DNA of 64,000 bases from Neonectria sp. B-13 (GCA_002682825.1 NOKP01000016.1:282591-346590), one strand, 5' to 3'. Counted from the stretch's first letter, positions 23,021 to 34,728 are shown. Translations and numbers: made by a program. Notes: generated from the sequence alone by a model not told the origin.

Positions 23021-24690
23021 CTATGGTACATTCTCTAGTGTTTCCCTCAATAGTTTAATCTGAGCTCCAAGATTCCGTACTCTTTGTGCACAAGCAGGGA
23101 TATTGGCTAACGTTACATCCATAGCAAAATCCTCATAGAGCTTTGACATATCGTCTAAGCAACTTGAAACCGTGGAATACGCAGCAATACATTGATTGAT
23201 CTTCCTTTCTTTACGTAAAAGCTTGCTTGCTCTGCGTTGCAGCTCGTCTCGTGAGTCCAGTACAGCATGCTGCAACTCCGCGTAACTTACGTTCATCAAC
23301 TGATGAACATCTTCCGTAGTTTGCTGGCTGGGCTTGAGCGGGGGACTCATGCTTCTGTGATCGTGGGGTGTCTTTGAAGTGTTTTTATCAGCGTTACTTG
23401 CAGTGTTATCAAGCCCTGAAAGTTTCTCCATCTGGGGATTATTAATCTGGGGGTCCGTCAAACTATGAATTTCGAACATATTCGAGCACGAGGAACCGGT
23501 AGGCTCATCTAACTCTAGACTCGTCGTTCCGATCGTGCTGAAATCAACGTCAGACCAATCGATTACACTGATATCGATATTGGAGAATGTATTGTCGAAG
23601 TTGTTGAGGTCACTTTCTTCACACGTCGCAACGTGCTGTGTTGTAGTGTCAATGAATAGAGGCTGCTGATTAGCGGACTCCATTTTGGTAAAAGAGGATG
23701 CTACTGGGTTGCCAAATGAGGGCGAATTCGAAGAGACAGTGCATTGTACAGGCAGCAGCTCGCTCGGGTTGTAGGTTTCTTCATACGTCTAATTAGTAAG
23801 AATGTTTGATGCGGGTTATGGATGACCTACAGGGCGTGTACTTTTGTCTGACACTATTTGGACTTTCAGAAGGCAGATGAGGAAAGAGACAGTTGAACAT
23901 CATGTAATAATTGTCTTCCGGGTCTTCGCAAGTAAGCTTCTTTCTCATGACATCTTCCTGACCGGGCTTCATCCAATCGGTTCTGGAAGTGGACACCTTT
24001 TGGAATCTCATGGTCTCTTCGTGTTCGCGTGCGAAGGCTGGATTGCTCCACCGTGTCCAACAGCGCCCACAGTGGACTGATGTGTTATGGAAGTTCAGAA
24101 TGTGTTGTCTAAGGACTTACTGTTAGTACAAGACTTTTTGTCAATTGGAATGTTAGCCTACTTGACCCGATAAACAGTGTCAAAGCCTCCCTGAGGGTTG
24201 CCGCGGCTGGGTGGAGAGCACAGTGGTGATGCGAGCATATCAGACTTCTGGAAGGGACACGCGAATTTCCTTGATTTCGGAAGCTCAGCCCTGTGTGACG
24301 TTCGCGAACGTTTTCGATCACCCCCGCCTTGTCCACCAGGAGCATCGCCATCTTCAGGGGGTTTGTGCCGCTTTTTGTCAGTTGTCTTCAAGTCCGTGTT
24401 CACGTTGGAGGGCTGAGAAGTCCCCGAGATTCCCCCTCTTACTTCAGTGTCGCGTGTCCCAATGCCTTCACTTGGGGAAACAGCAGCGGTTTGTTGAGGA
24501 CTCCAAAGCCAAGCGATATTTTGATGAAGCCTAATCCAACTGAGAAGCCGTCGATAATAACACTGGATCTTGTATGGCAGTAGTTAGGTATCACGAATGA
24601 TTCCACTGTCGCGAATAGTTTACTCAATACTACAATTCTTGGCTGCTCAAGAGTGCTTGAATCAGTTTCTCAAAAAGTTGAAAGCACTTC
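23021..24690 (-). CDS. fungal C2H2-type domain protein, exon structure partly resolved
   Basis: At least three minus-strand exons: 24568..24162, 24108..about 23831 and about 23788..23021, with an upstream part near 24690-24640 ('KCFQLFEKLIQALL'). The first junction (K then QHILNFH) is clean and assembles the fungal finger-like pattern RKFACPFQK...RVKQHILNFH...HCGRCWTRW...REHE, as in 'KFACPFYKKDP..VKQHLYRCH..YCPRC' proteins that are common near fungal NLR and heterokaryon genes. The second junction is unresolved: the obvious GTAGGT donor creates a stop or frameshift with the available acceptors. The last 220 residues are acidic, Ser/Thr-rich and end in a coiled-coil-like segment; this part is duplicated at 21383-21862. 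It is a likely nuclear protein of unknown role, possibly damaged. Confidence 0.6.
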
Positions 24691-25484
24691 TCGACCGCTA
24701 ATGTAGATATGTACTATAATAATTTACCATGTTCTATGAAGAAACGCATAATAATGGCACGTCCATCTTGGCTCAACTGAAGCCTTTTGATCCTCAATTC
24801 TATTCCCCAAATCATGTCAGTCGGGTCGTAGAAGGCCTGGGTGTTGACCGAAAGAATGGCAAAGCAGTAATTGCACGACCCAAGAGCTCCTTTTTCACAG
24901 CTTTACTATGCTATAACTTTAGTTGATTCAAGTGAGTACTATATATTAGTCCTATTTCTACGCCTGTCAAAGTTGCTATTCGATTCGGTTTGGTGTCGCT
25001 GAATGAAGTCATTAATTAACGCTCTTGGATTGAACACGCACATGAAGCAACAAAACCTAGAACAATGAAAGACCAATAAACATGAGCCGTCTAAATAACC
25101 CAAGCAAACATTGCATCATTCAATCTATGAGTGTGGCTTGGAACTCAGCCAATGGGTGATCACGACCAGTCATGCAAGGGAGATTATCCGGAGGGTTATC
25201 TATGACATAAGAAGCACACAGACTGACCCATGCTCCTCAGAGCTTCAGGTTACTTGACGATCAGTGCTTGTTTTCTAAGACAGTTAGCGCTCCTCGTATG
25301 CACGTTGAACCAACTGCATAACAATGTCGCATCGGCACACCATCTTCTGAATCACCGTGCTGCCTAACTGAACTAAGGAAACAACCAAAAGCATGAGTGA
25401 TTTTCTTTGCCTCCCCGTTCTGTCTTCTTCCCTATTCTTGTCTCTTCATCTCACCCATGCTTAGACCCAAACTTTCTCGCAACC
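24691..25484. other. intergenic, no gene seen
   Basis: AT-rich stretch without a supported gene; it contains the presumed promoter of the T5orf172 gene. Confidence 0.4.
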
Positions 25485-27347
25485 ATGAACATTGACCATA
25501 CTTCACCTCCGATAGTCCTAGTCGAGCTGATATCTGCTTCAGTGCTCGACGTGAGATATACCGATCCTCTGAAATCGGACTTCAAACATTGCCTGAGAGT
25601 CATCTCATCGGGAGAGCGAGGGTGCCATATGCCTCGGTCGTGGGAAGATAGCGAAGAAGCCACCAATCTAGTGGAACAATTCAGCAAGTTGAACCAATGT
25701 CCACACGACGATGGTTTCTATGTGGACGTCAGAAAGTTCCTGATATGCACTCACTGCCGACATCACATTCACCGCGTGGAACCAAAATTCAACGAATGGA
25801 AACGCCTTAGAAATAAATCACTTTCCAGAGAGCCAGCGGAACAAGAAATCGACCTCGAAAGTGGGAGAGCGTTGACCGTTGATACGGTCTCAGCAGGGGA
25901 GGCTGTCTCACCACTCTCGAACTCGTCACCGTCCACTGTCGATCAACCTGAAACTTTCCGATCTCAGAGAACAGGGTCAATGGTTGATTTCGAGGTCCTT
26001 GAGACGGACTTCAGAGATTTGGAAGTCACACAAAATCAGAAATATCACGTTTCTGTGGCGGAGAGCAGTCACGTTGACGCCGCTAGGACAGCCCCCGAGC
26101 CGGTTCCAGACGAGGATAAGAGCAACTCCAATCAACAATTAACTTCTCAAGGAGAACTTGGCTTGGAAAGTTCACCCGAAGACGATGTCGAGCCCTCTGA
26201 TGAAACAATGCATCAAATGAACGCCGAAATTGAGGCTGCCGAGGACGATCCGGCGATCGCCGCACGCTGCACGCGTCGGTACACTGTAAACCCGTCCAAG
26301 AGCAGGCTTATGCACCACATCAACAGAAGATTCGGCACACACGACAAGGATCCAGGCAGAGTATATGTACTGAGACATCTCGGAAACAGTGGATTCATGA
26401 AGGTCGGCTTCACTGGCAAAACTGCCGAGGACGGACTCAGGCAAATCAAGCAGAGTGGAAACTGTTATGCGAAAGATTGCGAAATTGTATTTCAGAGTAA
26501 AGAGAAGTTTCCCGGGGCGTCCAAAGTGGGAAGCCTGGTGACGGCAACCCTGAGACAGAACCGACATGCAATGCTGGATTGTCCGTATTGCGCTACGACA
26601 CACGCGGAGTGGTTCCGGGTTACTGAAACTGAGATTGTCACAGCAATTGAGGCTTGGACAGCCTTTGTAACATCTCCAGCATACTCAGACGGAAAACTGA
26701 GCGAGGTTGGTCATACGATGGCAGATTTTCTGGTTGATCTCCGGCCTGAGCGAGTTTTTCAAGCCGTGAATAAGTTCCAGGATCCAGTGACCCAGCCCGT
26801 TTCTGAGAGGGGCCTGGGTGAGTCTCAAGCAGAGATTTCAAGCAATTTCCCGAGTTCTATGGAGAGAATGGAGGAGTCCGAGTTGCCAAGTCCCGGAGAT
26901 ATGATACAGCAGTCACTCGGCGAAGAGGGCAATGGGTTTGTGACGGACATTCCGAACCTCACCGCTGTTGAAGAGACAAGGCAGTCACCTCCACGAGCAC
27001 TATGGACTCCAGATCCCAATAGTCACAGTATCCCATCAATTCCTGAGCCTGCAAAATCAAGGTCCAAATCCGGGAGGAAATCTTGGACCTCTGTGTCGAC
27101 AGTGGTGAACTATTTTTTCAAGTCATGGATACAGAAGGAAACAAGTGAGAGCAGTGATGGCACATCAGATGTACAGAGTTGGAGGGAAGAGGCCGGAGTG
27201 GTTTTGGCAGGCATTTTTCGACAAGCCAATGCAAAGGAAATGGACGATGTTGAAACATCTGGGATGTCACAGAATGGCCCTCAAGGCACCAGTCCTGACC
27301 AACGGTACCGATTTTTCACTCGAACATTCAGGCGGAAGTCGAAGTAG
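25485..27347 (+). CDS. T5orf172 (GIY-YIG-like) domain protein
   Basis: Single exon, 620 residues from ATG 25485; the frame extends upstream without another ATG. The N-terminus has a Cys/His cluster (CPHDDG...LICTHCRHHIH, residues about 70-95) that could bind zinc. The middle (about 290-395) matches the T5orf172/MUG113 fold: RVYVLRHLGNSGFMKVGFTG, then a long helix, CPYCATTHAEWFRV and a final helix. This fold is related to GIY-YIG nucleases and is common in fungal proteins of unknown role. The rest is low-complexity Ser/Glu-rich sequence with a basic tail. Whether it cuts DNA is not known. Confidence 0.75.
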   Translation: MNIDHTSPPIVLVELISASVLDVRYTDPLKSDFKHCLRVISSGERGCHMPRSWEDSEEATNLVEQFSKLNQCPHDDGFYVDVRKFLICTHCRHHIHRVEPKFNEWKRLRNKSLSREPAEQEIDLESGRALTVDTVSAGEAVSPLSNSSPSTVDQPETFRSQRTGSMVDFEVLETDFRDLEVTQNQKYHVSVAESSHVDAARTAPEPVPDEDKSNSNQQLTSQGELGLESSPEDDVEPSDETMHQMNAEIEAAEDDPAIAARCTRRYTVNPSKSRLMHHINRRFGTHDKDPGRVYVLRHLGNSGFMKVGFTGKTAEDGLRQIKQSGNCYAKDCEIVFQSKEKFPGASKVGSLVTATLRQNRHAMLDCPYCATTHAEWFRVTETEIVTAIEAWTAFVTSPAYSDGKLSEVGHTMADFLVDLRPERVFQAVNKFQDPVTQPVSERGLGESQAEISSNFPSSMERMEESELPSPGDMIQQSLGEEGNGFVTDIPNLTAVEETRQSPPRALWTPDPNSHSIPSIPEPAKSRSKSGRKSWTSVSTVVNYFFKSWIQKETSESSDGTSDVQSWREEAGVVLAGIFRQANAKEMDDVETSGMSQNGPQGTSPDQRYRFFTRTFRRKSK

Positions 27348-28275
27348 GAGGTCGAAAGAGCCAAATGATTGACCACCACTCGGTGGTGTGTAACCTTAAA
27401 TTGATCCTTAGCATATATTGAGATTGTTTAACCTCGTTGGTTCTTGTCTTTACTACCCGAGAACCTTGTACAGGGGCTATACCCCAGTATAAGGTGCGGT
27501 GACTTGAGAATGTCAAGGTGTTGAATGCCCATCTCTCGCTGATCCGGTAAAGGAGCTTCCAAGGTTGGGGAAACAGTGAGAAAGCAGAATAACGAGTCAA
27601 GATATAGTCCATAGGACGTTGTGTCAATAGAGACATGCCTTGGTTCATCAGCAACCTTGATTGAATGCCCCAAGTCAGTTGAGTTTCCCCGAGTGCGTGG
27701 CTTAGCGACACCGTTGAAGGGCCTTGTCTCCGAGATCAGCGTTGCTGAACGGACCCACGGATTGCAGTCAATGGCTAGCAGGCGTCCGTCCAATCGACTC
27801 TCGCTCTGCCAACCGGATGCGCAATAACCGTAAAGAAAAGCTTAAATGTTCGAAAATCCGACTCAGCCCTAAATTGCACTCAAATGAGAAGATACTAGTC
27901 TCTTTGGGGTAACCAAAAGAGATTTTACAGCGCGTTGGCATTGTGGCTGTTTTTAGATGCGGTCTAGGCGTCAATAGTTTCGGTGTCTAGCTTTGGGGGG
28001 AATGGAATAAAGCAGCTGACCTTTCGCAAGCGCAAAACAGAGTCATCTTTAGCTCCTCTTATTGGATCACCACCCCTCTGGGTCGGCTTGGCGTACCCTC
28101 GTGGGTGCTGGGAGATTGGAACAAAAAGCCTCCACCGGTGCGGCTGAGGAGTAGTGGAACGAACGAAGACACGAGGTAATTGTTGGCCATCTGCCCTATT
28201 GATTCTTACTTATCAGCCCTTGCTCTTCATACCCCATTCATCTTGAGAATGACTCTCTAGACGGCCAGATTCACC
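27348..28275. other. intergenic, no supported gene
   Basis: A minus-strand frame at 27428-27793 looks mildly protein-like but has no domain or partner exon. The promoter of the secreted-protein gene is presumed in the last few hundred bases. Confidence 0.4.
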
Positions 28276-30038
28276 ATGAAGTCATTGCTATTATTTGGTA
28301 GCGTGTCAGCGGCTCTTCAGGCCAGAACCACCACAAATGACATTTTCACCGTCTGCGACGGACTCTCTGGCGTTATCGGATGCACACGCGAACTGGACTT
28401 CCCGGTCGGATCAAGTCCAGTGTTTTGTCAGCTTCACCAAGCAGCTAGAACACGCCCGTATGGTTGCTAACTGTAAACCAGGCGACGTCGACGGAGGAGA
28501 GGAGCTGTGTGGAATCGACGTTGAAGTCGGCACAGAAAACATCTGCGACGCAATCGATTCCGCCCTTTCTGATAACGGAAAATTCGTCAGAAAGGCCGAA
28601 GCGCACTGCGGTTGCTTGCCAGATGCTCAGAGAAATCACGATGACCATCTCAAAGGCGGCGACACTTTAGAATACCTCTGGAAGGGCTATCTGTTTTACG
28701 ACATCAATGCGACATATCTAGGAGACCTAATAAAGACCGAATCGGTAATCTTCGCTCATGTTGAGTTGGAGTAGCACCTGGCTGATCATTATTACAGTGC
28801 CTCATAGACAACGGCTTTCCCTACCAGACTGGCAGAACCCAAGCAATCTCCAAGTACCTCCAGCCTAAAGACGGCTGGAAAGTCCTCCGTCTGAAAGAGG
28901 TGAGGATAAGCCCAGGCTTTCTGGCGATTGACTGACGCTATTAGGTCGACGTGGCCCTATACCGAAGCCTGGTGGCAGCGACTTGGACATGTACCTTTGA
29001 CATTGACAATTGCGACAAGGCACAGCTGAGGTCTTTTTTTGTTAACTACATCAGCAACTCCGATGGCGTAACCTCCAGCGAGCTGACGCGCATGCTGCAG
29101 AGCTGGCTCACCCTCTTCGGTACAATCGAGAAGAAAATAGCAGCTGTGAACAAAGCAGCTACCACCGTCCAGGCTCGTCTCAAGTCTGTTTCCGGCAAGG
29201 TCAGCACGATTAAGAAAAATGTGTGCCAGAAGAATGCATGCAAAGGCAAAATAGCAACTTCATACTTGACAAAGGGTGGGTTCTTCGATCTTTCACACTG
29301 TCACGGGCGTTGACAGATTCAGTCTCCAAAGCATTCACAGCGACCAAGACTCTCAACAATATCCCAGCAGCGGGCGTCAAGGCTGGCAAGAATATCCCCA
29401 AGGCCAAGAAACTGACCCAGATGTGCCTCACCTCGGCGACAACGCCTGCCAACGAGGGCTATTACTACGAGCTGTTCCTTACTACCTACTTTGGGACCGT
29501 AAAGGACTTGCCCAAGGCATTCCAACTGGTTGAAGACTTGCCCGCCGCAGCTTCAGAGCTTAAGAAGCTCGTCGCTCCAATGTCCGACCTCACCAAGCAC
29601 TCGACCGGAGCCCGCGGCGTCCAATCGCACCTCAACGGTATCCTCAGCCAGAATTGGAAGGCCAACAAGGAACTCGCCAAAACCAAAGCATATCGCAAAG
29701 TCCGCGACGGCTTCATCCAGATCCAGACTCTCGTCAAGCGCGACCTGCTACCTCCCGTGAACGACTTGATCAAGGCAATAGCGGCTCTGAATACGGAGCT
29801 CGACAAGTTCCCGTTGCGGAGAAAGAAGCTCGAGTTCAAGCACGGCGCAGTGCCGTATGAGCGATGGAGCACACAGGACTGGGAAGTGCCGTGTGCGCAA
29901 GAGTTTTATGAAGAGTTTCGACAGGGGGAGTTTGTTGATGGGAGATACTTTACTGAGATTCAAGTGTGTGACTTTGGACCGAATAGGGTGACTTTCCCGG
30001 ACCATCACCTTCCTTACATCAAGTATAGGTTTGTGTAA
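28276..30038 (+). CDS. secreted protein of unknown family, multi-exon
   Basis: Exons 28276..28414, 28482..28744, 28798..28899, 28945..about 29220, then about 29317..30038; the first three junctions keep frame. The N-terminus is a short signal peptide (MKSLLLFGSVSAALQA). The next 130 residues are Cys-rich (CDGLSGVIGC, EELCGIDVEVGTENICDAID, HCGC). The long C-terminal half is Lys/Ala-rich and helical, ending in 'RYFTEIQVCDFGPNRVTFPDHH'. Roughly 470 residues in all. The junction between exons 4 and 5 is unresolved: no donor/acceptor pair near 29220 and 29317 keeps frame simply. No known enzyme signature was found; it could be a secreted effector or a cell-surface protein. Confidence 0.6.
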
Positions 30039-30470
30039 CTTGCTAAATGATATCGAGTCTGGCTTCAGGCGCTGTTTTGGCAGGTATAGTTCCAGCTGAA
30101 GATAGTAACAAGATTAATTATTGACTATTTCAATTACAAAAGAATGTCAATAAGAGGGATCCTCCATCCTCATCATCACCTTCACTCATATGTAACTGAT
30201 TCGTTCTAGGATTCAAGTCGATGACACAGCCTCATTGCTATTTAAACCGCTATTGGGCATATCAACTATTGTGATCAGTTATTCCGATCTGCGAGCAAAG
30301 TCCAAGCATGCCGCCTTGGTAACAAGTCGCATCTTCTTCCCCCAAACAATCAGTAGCCCGGATGCTATAGTGATGACAAAGGCCAGCATGGCAACCGTGG
30401 TGAAAGTATTCTGTACTCTCATACTGCCAATCAAGGCTGGATGCCAAAGGTCAAGGCGCTGTCAATGACG
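30039..30470. other. intergenic
   Basis: 3' flank of the secreted-protein gene, then relic DNA. No gene seen. Confidence 0.4.
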
Positions 30471-30925
30471 TTATGGATCAGGATGACGGTTGTGACGGCT
30501 TCACTGTCGATGGCCTTGTAGCGACGACGTACGCCATGGTCAGGGACGCTGCAACCGAGAGGCCGAACCCCACTAACCTCATGCCAATGATGGGCCTTGG
30601 CAGCAGATACAACACTCTGCAAACTCGACAGGTCAAGAGGCAGAAACAAGATGTGAGCTGAACGCAACTGGACCTTGATCTCTTGGATGGCCGTGGCAGC
30701 TTTGGCTTCACTGCGGGCACCGAGGTAGACTGTGGTACCCTTGGAAGCTAGAGCGATGACAGTTGACCTGTCACTGTAGAAACTCAGACTCGGAACTCGA
30801 AAGAGAAATATGAGACAGAACGGACATTCCTGCGTTGCTGCCAGTGATGAGGTACACTCGCGCTGCGAGGCTGGGCAACGAGGCGGGAGAGGAAATTTGA
30901 CGAAGGCATGACGATGATGGGCTGA
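30471..30925 (-). pseudogene. short-chain dehydrogenase relic (N-terminal part)
   Basis: The minus strand reads VYLITGSNAG, a possible intron, then STVIALASKGTTVYLGARSE and LFLPLDLSSLQSVVSAAKA. These are the cofactor-binding TGxxxGxG region, the beta-2 strand and the D/L motif of short-chain dehydrogenases. The NNAG and YxxxK parts are absent, the glycine motif is damaged (NAGM in place of NAGIG), and the frame afterwards loses similarity. Confidence 0.6.
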
Positions 30926-32804
30926 GTAGACTGTCACAAAGATGGCACTTGATATGTTTGAAGATGACAGTTGGAAAGGACAAGCCAGAGGTAAAGACGG
31001 TATTTATGCCCATTCAGCCAGTCGGCGTAGAAACGTTTGGTCATGTCCACGCCTGCACATTCGGCGCATTTTGCGTGGGGCCATCCGCCCGCGTTAACTT
31101 GAGGTCCGCTTGGAGTCTGCACAACTGACGACCAGGCCGCTGGTCCACAGAGAAGCTGAGTTCGAGCGATATAAATCTTCTTTGTATTGAAAGAGCATGC
31201 AAGAAATACAAACGAAATCGGAAAATCTCCTGCAAAGTAAAGCTTGACCCTTGTCTTTCTTAGTGTTGTTCGTTCCACGCCAAGAAGGTGACCGGGAGTA
31301 TCGTTATTCATTGTAGCTGAATCATAGCAACGCCCGCATGAATCAACAGAGAAAATTTTGTGACCAAGCTCTTTGTCATGGTAAACTCGCTTTAAACCAA
31401 TTCTCCATATCCGATCTCTGTCTGAGGGTACAATTAGCTTACGACCGGATCAGACTCCAGTCATGCCAAAGACCAAGTGAGCACTCTTCAAGCTACAACT
31501 ATCCCAGACTACCGATTCTGCAGGTGTACAACAGCGGCCATGCGGACCACCAAGACATTCGAACTCAGTTTTTGCAACATGCTCTTAAGATGCAGAGAAA
31601 CTTCTCAGATCGGAGTGTTGGATCATCATCACTGTTCTGTCAATGACCCCTTTTACCCCCGAGCCCACAGGGCACCTACATGAATCTTTGTGACAGTGTT
31701 CATCCGGTGCCCAAAGATGAACGATTCGTATGCTTTTCATCCTTAACGATAGGTGTGCCAATGGGCGGACCGAGTGTCCAGCGATGGCCCCCTTTTTTCC
31801 CGTCGCGAGGACGTGTGAGAGTATTGGACTTTTCTTTTTTTCGTTCGGCGAAATTGACTGCTTTTATACTGCGCGTCGGGCGAAGAAGCTTTGCGAGAAG
31901 TTTTTCGAGATGCACTGCAGCAATACCTGTGTGGCTGCCCCAAGGTTTGCGTTGTCGCGGTACCTCTCGAATATATCTGGTACCTCTGCTCTTCCCATGG
32001 TCGAGTGGTCATGCCCTTCGTTTTCCAGGCCTTCACCTCAGTACTGCTCTTCGATCCAAGACGAGGTCAAAAGGCTCGTCATCATCTACAATCGTTGCAT
32101 CATATCAATGGGTCAGGTTCAGGAGGATCTCCACCAACCTACGCAATCCATTTTGCTAAGTTCACGGTTTGGAGAAAATAAGTACACTTAAATGTGCTTA
32201 GACCGCCTGCTAGACTAGGTACCCAGGGATTGGCCTGCTTCGACCTGGCGTCACAAGCTTGGTACGAAGGCTCACCCTGAGCAACAAGATTGTTACGATG
32301 TGGAGTCAAGGCGAACGTTGTTTAAAATGAAAAACTTTCAGCAGTGGGCTCTCTATCTCCCGATCCCTCCGCTGGCGTCGCCTCTTGCGGTTGATCTAAT
32401 GCCGCCTTTGGACCAGAGAACAACTTTGACCTCGATGAGGGCGACGTCAAGCTCTGCCACATCTGTTGGGGCTGCAAGACCAATATCTTCACGCTTTACG
32501 CTGTCAACGATAGACACCTTGTCCATGCAACCATTACCGGCCTAAACAGTGGTTGTGTCGGACACATCCCCGTCAAGATCGCCATAGGCTACGGGGGAAG
32601 GATGGTCGGGTCACGGGGGGCAATGGCGTGGATCAGCGCATAGCCGACAGAGGAAGCTAGCAGCGCCGTCCTTGCAGCTCATATCATTGTAAAGTTTTAT
32701 AAATGAGCAGGTTGAGATTCAATTTGAGCCCGCTTCCAGACAATTTTTGATGACCCTTATGTTTGTTCCGCAAGTCTTTCAACGCCTAGCAGAACCCATT
32801 TCCT
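30926..32804. other. relic-rich intergenic region
   Basis: No supported gene. A plus-strand frame around 32400-32640 ('FDLDEGDVKLCHICWGCKTN') looks like decayed coding sequence of unknown origin. Confidence 0.35.
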
Positions 32805-34728
32805 TCAATCTCTAAGCTCTCTAAACATCATCATCTTTGAGGCATCAGGAATAGACTTGAACAAGATGTCAGTTTAAGTAGAGCGGAACTTCAGAGACCA
32901 TCAGACTTACCATGTGTGCGAACTCAATGTTAGGATATCGTCCGGTGACGCCTTTGACGTTCTTCAACTCGTAGCGCAGGAGGAAATTGGCCAAAATCAT
33001 CTTAATCTCGTTTGCCGCGAAGAACCTACCAGGACAAGCGTGACGCCCGTAGCCAAAAGTGAGACTGCTTTGAGTAACGCTCACAAACTGGTTGAGAGCA
33101 GCACCCTCCACAGAGCCATTCTTTTTGGCGTCCTGTCTCAGTCTGTAAAAGCGCAGCGCGTCCATTTGGTCGGCTTTGGGGAACACATCGGAATCAGAGT
33201 TGACTGCGACCGCTGGGATCTCAATGGAGACACCTGCAGGGATCACCTGGCCATTTGAAAGTGTGAAAGATTTCAAGACCTTGCGCTGGAAGGAGGCTGT
33301 CATTGGATTAGTGAAATAATCTTCTATCAGTAACCTTACTTACCCATTGATGCCGGGTGAAGACGAAGCGTCTCCTTTAGGAAGCTGTCCATCTTCTTCA
33401 TCGATTGCAGCGCATTGCTAGTGAAAACGCCGCCATTCTCCGACAACACCTGCCGAGCCTCCTCACGAAGTTCAGCCGCGAGGTCTGGTAATGCCGCGAG
33501 ATCGTAGAAGCTGTGAGTCAATTAGTTTGCGGTGGTACGATATGAAACGAGGAGGAACTAACGCATTCGTTGCAGCAAGCGTGGTGGTGTGAATGGCAGC
33601 GAAGCTGATCCCAAGTTGCACCTTGGCCAAATTCCGGCTGGTTTTGTCGTTAAACTTGGGTTGGGCGTCTATGAGCCATTGAAGCATATCCATGGGCTTC
33701 TCAAATGACGGGTCAGCTGTAGCCTCCTCTCTGCGTTTGATCACTGGTCCCATGAATTCCTCGGCTTCTTTAATCCGTTGATCGAGCTTCTTGACTTGGG
33801 GGAGTCGGTTCGCAAGAATAGGGCGTAGCCACGGCCGGAGGCTTTGGACCGCTCGTTGGGCTCCCATGACTTCCATGGTGTAGTTAATAGCGGCATCCAA
33901 ATACTGTTCTGTTCGACAGAGCTCGGGACCAATGAAGATGCGTCCAGAAACCATGGCTATAACTCGGACAAGAACATGGTGAATGTTGACCTCTGTCCAG
34001 TCTTGTCCTGCGGGCATTTCTAGGTCCAAAGTTTCCCGAACCTCCTGAGCAATGGTTGGGTTAAGGTGCACTGTTGATTGTAAGCCGATGGCGTTCATCC
34101 CTCCATCGAGCCAGGTCACTATAGGATTCTTATCATACCTAGAGAGGGCGTCAAGTTGCCTTTGATCGTGTGCGGTACGATCGGAACATATGTGTCGATC
34201 CGAGTATACTTGGACTCCATTGTCTGCGTCATGGACTGTGAGCAGAGTTCAATATGGTATTGATGCCAAACTTACCTCGTCTACGGCGGCGCTCATGCTG
34301 ACGATATCATCGGATAGCTTCTTGAGTTCCGGCAAAAAGTTGGGAGACAGAACGACGATGGAGGAATCTAAAGTTGTTAGGTACTCATTCAGTGGCCAAA
34401 GAGTGGGATTGAATACTTCGCGACGTAGTGATTCTGAATACGCCATCTTTGAACTAACCCGTGCTTTCGTTAGATAAGTCACAGTGGTCTGCATTGAAAG
34501 CCTCACTTTTCGGTAGCCCTCGGTGTACAAGCTTCTGGCTCCAGCGAGGTACGCCTGCCTCCGCTTTTCCGTGTTCCCCAATTCCTCGCCGACAATTGGA
34601 AGCCTCCATAGTTGAAGTTTCTTGAGCAAATGTGGTGCTAGAAGGGCACCGAGAAAGACAAGCAGGGCCGTTGATAAGACAGGTGAACGGTCTAGAATCA
34701 AGCTACTGAGAGCTTGAAGAGTCGACAT
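32805..34728 (-). CDS. cytochrome P450 (CYP68/ent-kaurene-oxidase-like group)
   Basis: CDS complement(join(32805..32855,32911..33296,33344..33510,33563..34070,34139..34223,34276..34446,34507..34728)), seven exons, 529 residues. An N-terminal anchor ([19 protein letters not shown]) precedes a GYRK segment, '[14 protein letters not shown]', '[17 protein letters not shown]', an I-helix [12 protein letters not shown] and ExxR as KETLR. The heme loop [10 protein letters not shown] has its Cys near residue 472. The last 16 codons ([16 protein letters not shown]) come from a seventh exon; without it the frame ends at 32869. The I-helix acid is replaced by His-Thr-Thr, as is usual in this fungal group, whose members oxidise terpenes and other secondary metabolites. 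No terpene synthase or PKS is nearby. Confidence 0.88.

Noticed and set aside
27428..27793. Minus-strand 121-codon frame
   Set aside because: No domain, weak composition signal and no splice partner.
31680..32191. Overlapping plus-strand frames of 150-160 codons
   Set aside because: Two frames overlap in the same DNA and neither shows conserved motifs or splicing support.
32869..33303. Stop at 32869 as the end of the second P450
   Set aside because: A GTAAGT donor at 32910 and an acceptor before 32855 give a seventh exon with the family's usual C-terminal SIPDASK sequence.
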